DNA from: Brugia malayi | Lineage: Eukaryota; Nematoda; Chromadorea; Rhabditida; Onchocercidae | Length of the DNA: 64,000 nucleotides | NCBI RefSeq assembly: GCF_000002995.4 | Contig: NW_025062475.1 | Coordinates: 2,522,555 to 2,586,554 of the forward strand | Direction: 5' to 3' | Shown: in pieces, positions 61,861 to 64,000 of the stretch | Layout: the number at the start of each line of letters is the position of its first letter | How positions within the stretch are numbered: position 1 is the stretch's first letter | Program-made: the position numbers and the translations under genes | The notes under the pieces: model-generated | What the model was told of the DNA's origin: nothing | The model's database searches: none | What the model saw: the letters and a program-made list of their open reading frames with translations, nothing else

Positions 61861-62233
61861 ATGAAAAGCGCTCGAGTTCTATTTTTTGCGCCATCGCTAC
61901 CGTTTTGCATTCTCAGCACATTCACATTATTAGCAACATCACAGAAATTACTTCGGGTATTTTTTTATGAATTCATATTTTTATAAACATTGAATGAGAA
62001 CTAAAAGACGGACAGTTACAAGTTTTTAACAATTTTTGTGACAAAAAAAAAAAAGGAATTCATGCAAGATTTCTTAGGACATTGGCATTTACGATTTCTA
62101 TGACTTAGACATTAACAATGACTTAGACGACAACAAATATTTTGACGTTGACATAAATAGTGACATAGTTGGAATTAACGATTATATTAGCGATAACATC
62201 AGCTACAACGATGACATGCATCTCAATAGCTCG
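61861..62233 (+). CDS. Distant relative of the small secreted-protein family (right-arm copy, partial model)
   Basis: Exons 61861-61956 and 62078-62233, same sequence as the minus-strand copy at 10,297-9,924. Exon 1 leader and donor phase match the family, and exon 2 is Asp/Asn/Ile-rich. A strong GTGAGT donor lies at 62,353, and an AG ends at about 62,287. The segment between them carries stops in all three frames, so I cannot complete the gene. Confidence 0.55.
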
Positions 62234-64000
62234 GTAATTATTGTCAATTTACATTAATTTTCATGAATTTATTTGTTTATCTTTCAAAGAATGTTTTGGA
62301 TTGACAATTTCCCGGGTTGTCAAGATCGTCCTTTGGTAAATTCTAATTAATGGTGAGTACCTCGACCATATGAATTATTTGTATTATTTGCTTAGTACTA
62401 CCTAATAATTATTCCGTTGCAGAAGCGATTAATCTCTTATGATTAGACTTATTTGAAGAACTATGGTTAACTGAAGAAGTTTAATTCCATTGATAGATTG
62501 TTTAAGAAATTTTAGCTGTTTATGTGTGTTAATTGCATAAAAGTGATTTTTATCGTTGAATATAATTGATTGCATTGTTTATTATTTATAGTTTCATCCA
62601 CATTTTTTGTCAGTAAATAAACTGGAATGAATTCGATAAGCTATCAAATTAATTAAATTCCTTTTAGTAATCTCTATTACTTGATCGTACACACTTAGTG
62701 CCAACACATTCTCCAAACTATAAATTTAAAAGAAATGTAGAGTTGAAAGAAAACACAAATTTATTAGCACCAGACTTAATAGCATAAGACTATTTATGAT
62801 TCAGTGTTATTTTATACGCTAAAGGAATTCAAAAATTTTGATGATGTTAAGTAAAAGAATATAGCAAATTTAGCTCCAATGTTTTATCTGATGAATTAAT
62901 TATTTGATAATTTCAAACGAAATAATCAAAGTGAAATTAATGAATTTATGATATCTATAGATGGAATGCCAATAAAATATGAAATTTCATTATGAATTAT
63001 ATAAGCTTGTATGCACATCAAAAATTATGACTTAAAAAATAATAGAAGGAACAAATAAGAGAAAATAATAGATGTTGAAGTAAATTAAGAATATAGGAAT
63101 AAAGGAGAGAGAAAGGGAATCATTCTGGAGGAAAAAAAAAACTTTTATAGTAAGATTTTATGACCTCTTTGATGCAAATTTTCCTATTAGTGTATATAAA
63201 TGAGTACCAGTGATATTTGCTAAATTAAAGCATTTTTAAAGTATGTTAATGAATTTAGGATGGAATAGAAAATTTGAATATTTTGTATTCTTTTTCGAAT
63301 TAATTATATATAATAAATGGAAATAGAAATATTTCATCTTCATTTATCTGATTTACAATAATTCGAATAGCAAAATTAGCAAAAGCCAACAAATTTTTGC
63401 ATGGAACTGTGCAAAGTGTCCAGTTAAAAAAGAATTTCCACGACAATCATTGCAATTTCGTGAATTAAATACAGTTTAAATATATATAATATATGCAATA
63501 ACTATTGTAATAGAATAATAAAAAAAACTGGAACTGATATTTGAGACAGCTTTCGAAATTACAGGTTGAATTACTGTCCCAGTATTTTTCCTAGCTCTGA
63601 ATTGTATTTATTATAGCATTTAGTATTCAAACTGGAAAATGTGAAAATTGCATTAGCAATCAACTGGCTTACGGTATAAATTGAGAATGACAATTTTATT
63701 AAATTTCCTCATTTAAATAACACAGTATTATTCGCCTCGAACATAACAATTCATTAATATATTTATTGGCAGAGTTTCAATGCACAAATTCTAGATATAA
63801 ATCTTCAAGAAAATTTCTAAATCATCTGAAACTCATAAATTGAAAAAATATTACACTTGGTGAGTCTAAAAAAATTCTGAATTATTGGAATAATCAATAA
63901 AAAAAAAAAATTGACGAAACAAACAATTCATAGTTCATTATCGATAGTTTCAATCACAACCGGAAAACATCACTGAAATTAAGCCATAATCACAATTTCA
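62234..64000. other. Intergenic end of the window (right arm)
   Basis: Mirror of 8,155-9,923. No exon or RNA gene seen. The inverted repeat continues past the window end, so a second VAL-like locus further right is possible but cannot be seen here. Confidence 0.5.

Larger units (their letters stand above)
54925..64000. repeat. Right arm of the giant inverted repeat
   Basis: Reverse complement of 18,400-19,826 (for 54,925-56,345) and then of 8,155-15,660 (for about 56,490-64,000). Compared with the left arm it lacks the Pao fragment and has about 4 rather than about 28 minisatellite units. It is still matching at the last base of the window. Confidence 0.93.

Noticed and set aside
1..64000. 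Wolbachia-derived or other bacterial insertion
   Set aside because: No bacterial-type gene, operon or base-composition shift was seen on either strand.

Overview
The window looks like nuclear DNA of a parasitic nematode, most likely a filarial worm. It is very AT-rich. Its introns are short, with GT donors and TTTTCAG-type acceptors. One gene encodes a SCP/TAPS (venom-allergen-like, VAL) secreted protein of the filarial type, and the retrotransposons are nematode-style BEL/Pao elements. I see no bacterial operons, rRNA, tRNA or CRISPR. The species assignment is inference.

Layout. 1-8.1 kb: a six-exon VAL gene (4590-6354) sits alone between two diverged inverted-repeat arms (about 1860-2510 and 7155-7830). 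8.2-19.8 kb: this is the left arm of a very large, nearly identical inverted repeat. Its partner runs from about 54.9 kb to the window end (mirrored coordinates sum to about 72,155) and continues beyond it. 16.9-37.2 kb: an 8.3-kb unit is repeated in tandem about two and a half times. It contains decayed BEL/Pao pieces and one copy of a small secreted-protein gene. 37.2-42.6 kb: more direct copies of the same blocks. 42.7-50 kb: mostly single-copy sequence with a small two-exon gene (43244-43489) and a six-exon PGAP2/FRAG1-like gene (46821-49302). 50-54.8 kb: divergent and chimeric members of the small-gene family. 54.9-64 kb: the mirrored right arm.

The dominant theme is an amplified, unnamed family of three-exon genes. 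Exon 1 encodes a signal peptide, exon 2 an acidic segment ending in a conserved NETMLPW-type motif, and exon 3 a short tail. I count ten close copies (seven on +, three on -), one divergent but fully intact paralogue on - at 50.1-50.7 kb, a mirrored pair of more distant two-exon relatives at 10 kb and 62 kb, and several relics. In all ten close copies the obvious intron-1 donor joins exon 1 to exon 2 one base out of frame. A weaker donor 20-23 nt downstream would restore the frame in eight of them but not in two (one of the eight, copy 4, also needs two suspected consensus deletions corrected). Most copies have a cluster of TTATCA (TGATAA, GATA-factor) sites just upstream of the ATG.

Amplification, inversion, a 43-bp minisatellite expanded on one arm only, and captured Pao fragments together describe an unstable segmental-duplication region. 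Part of it (about 23.0-29.6 kb) shows many single-base homopolymer deletions that look like consensus error. The copy structure should therefore be treated as assembly-dependent until tested with long reads.
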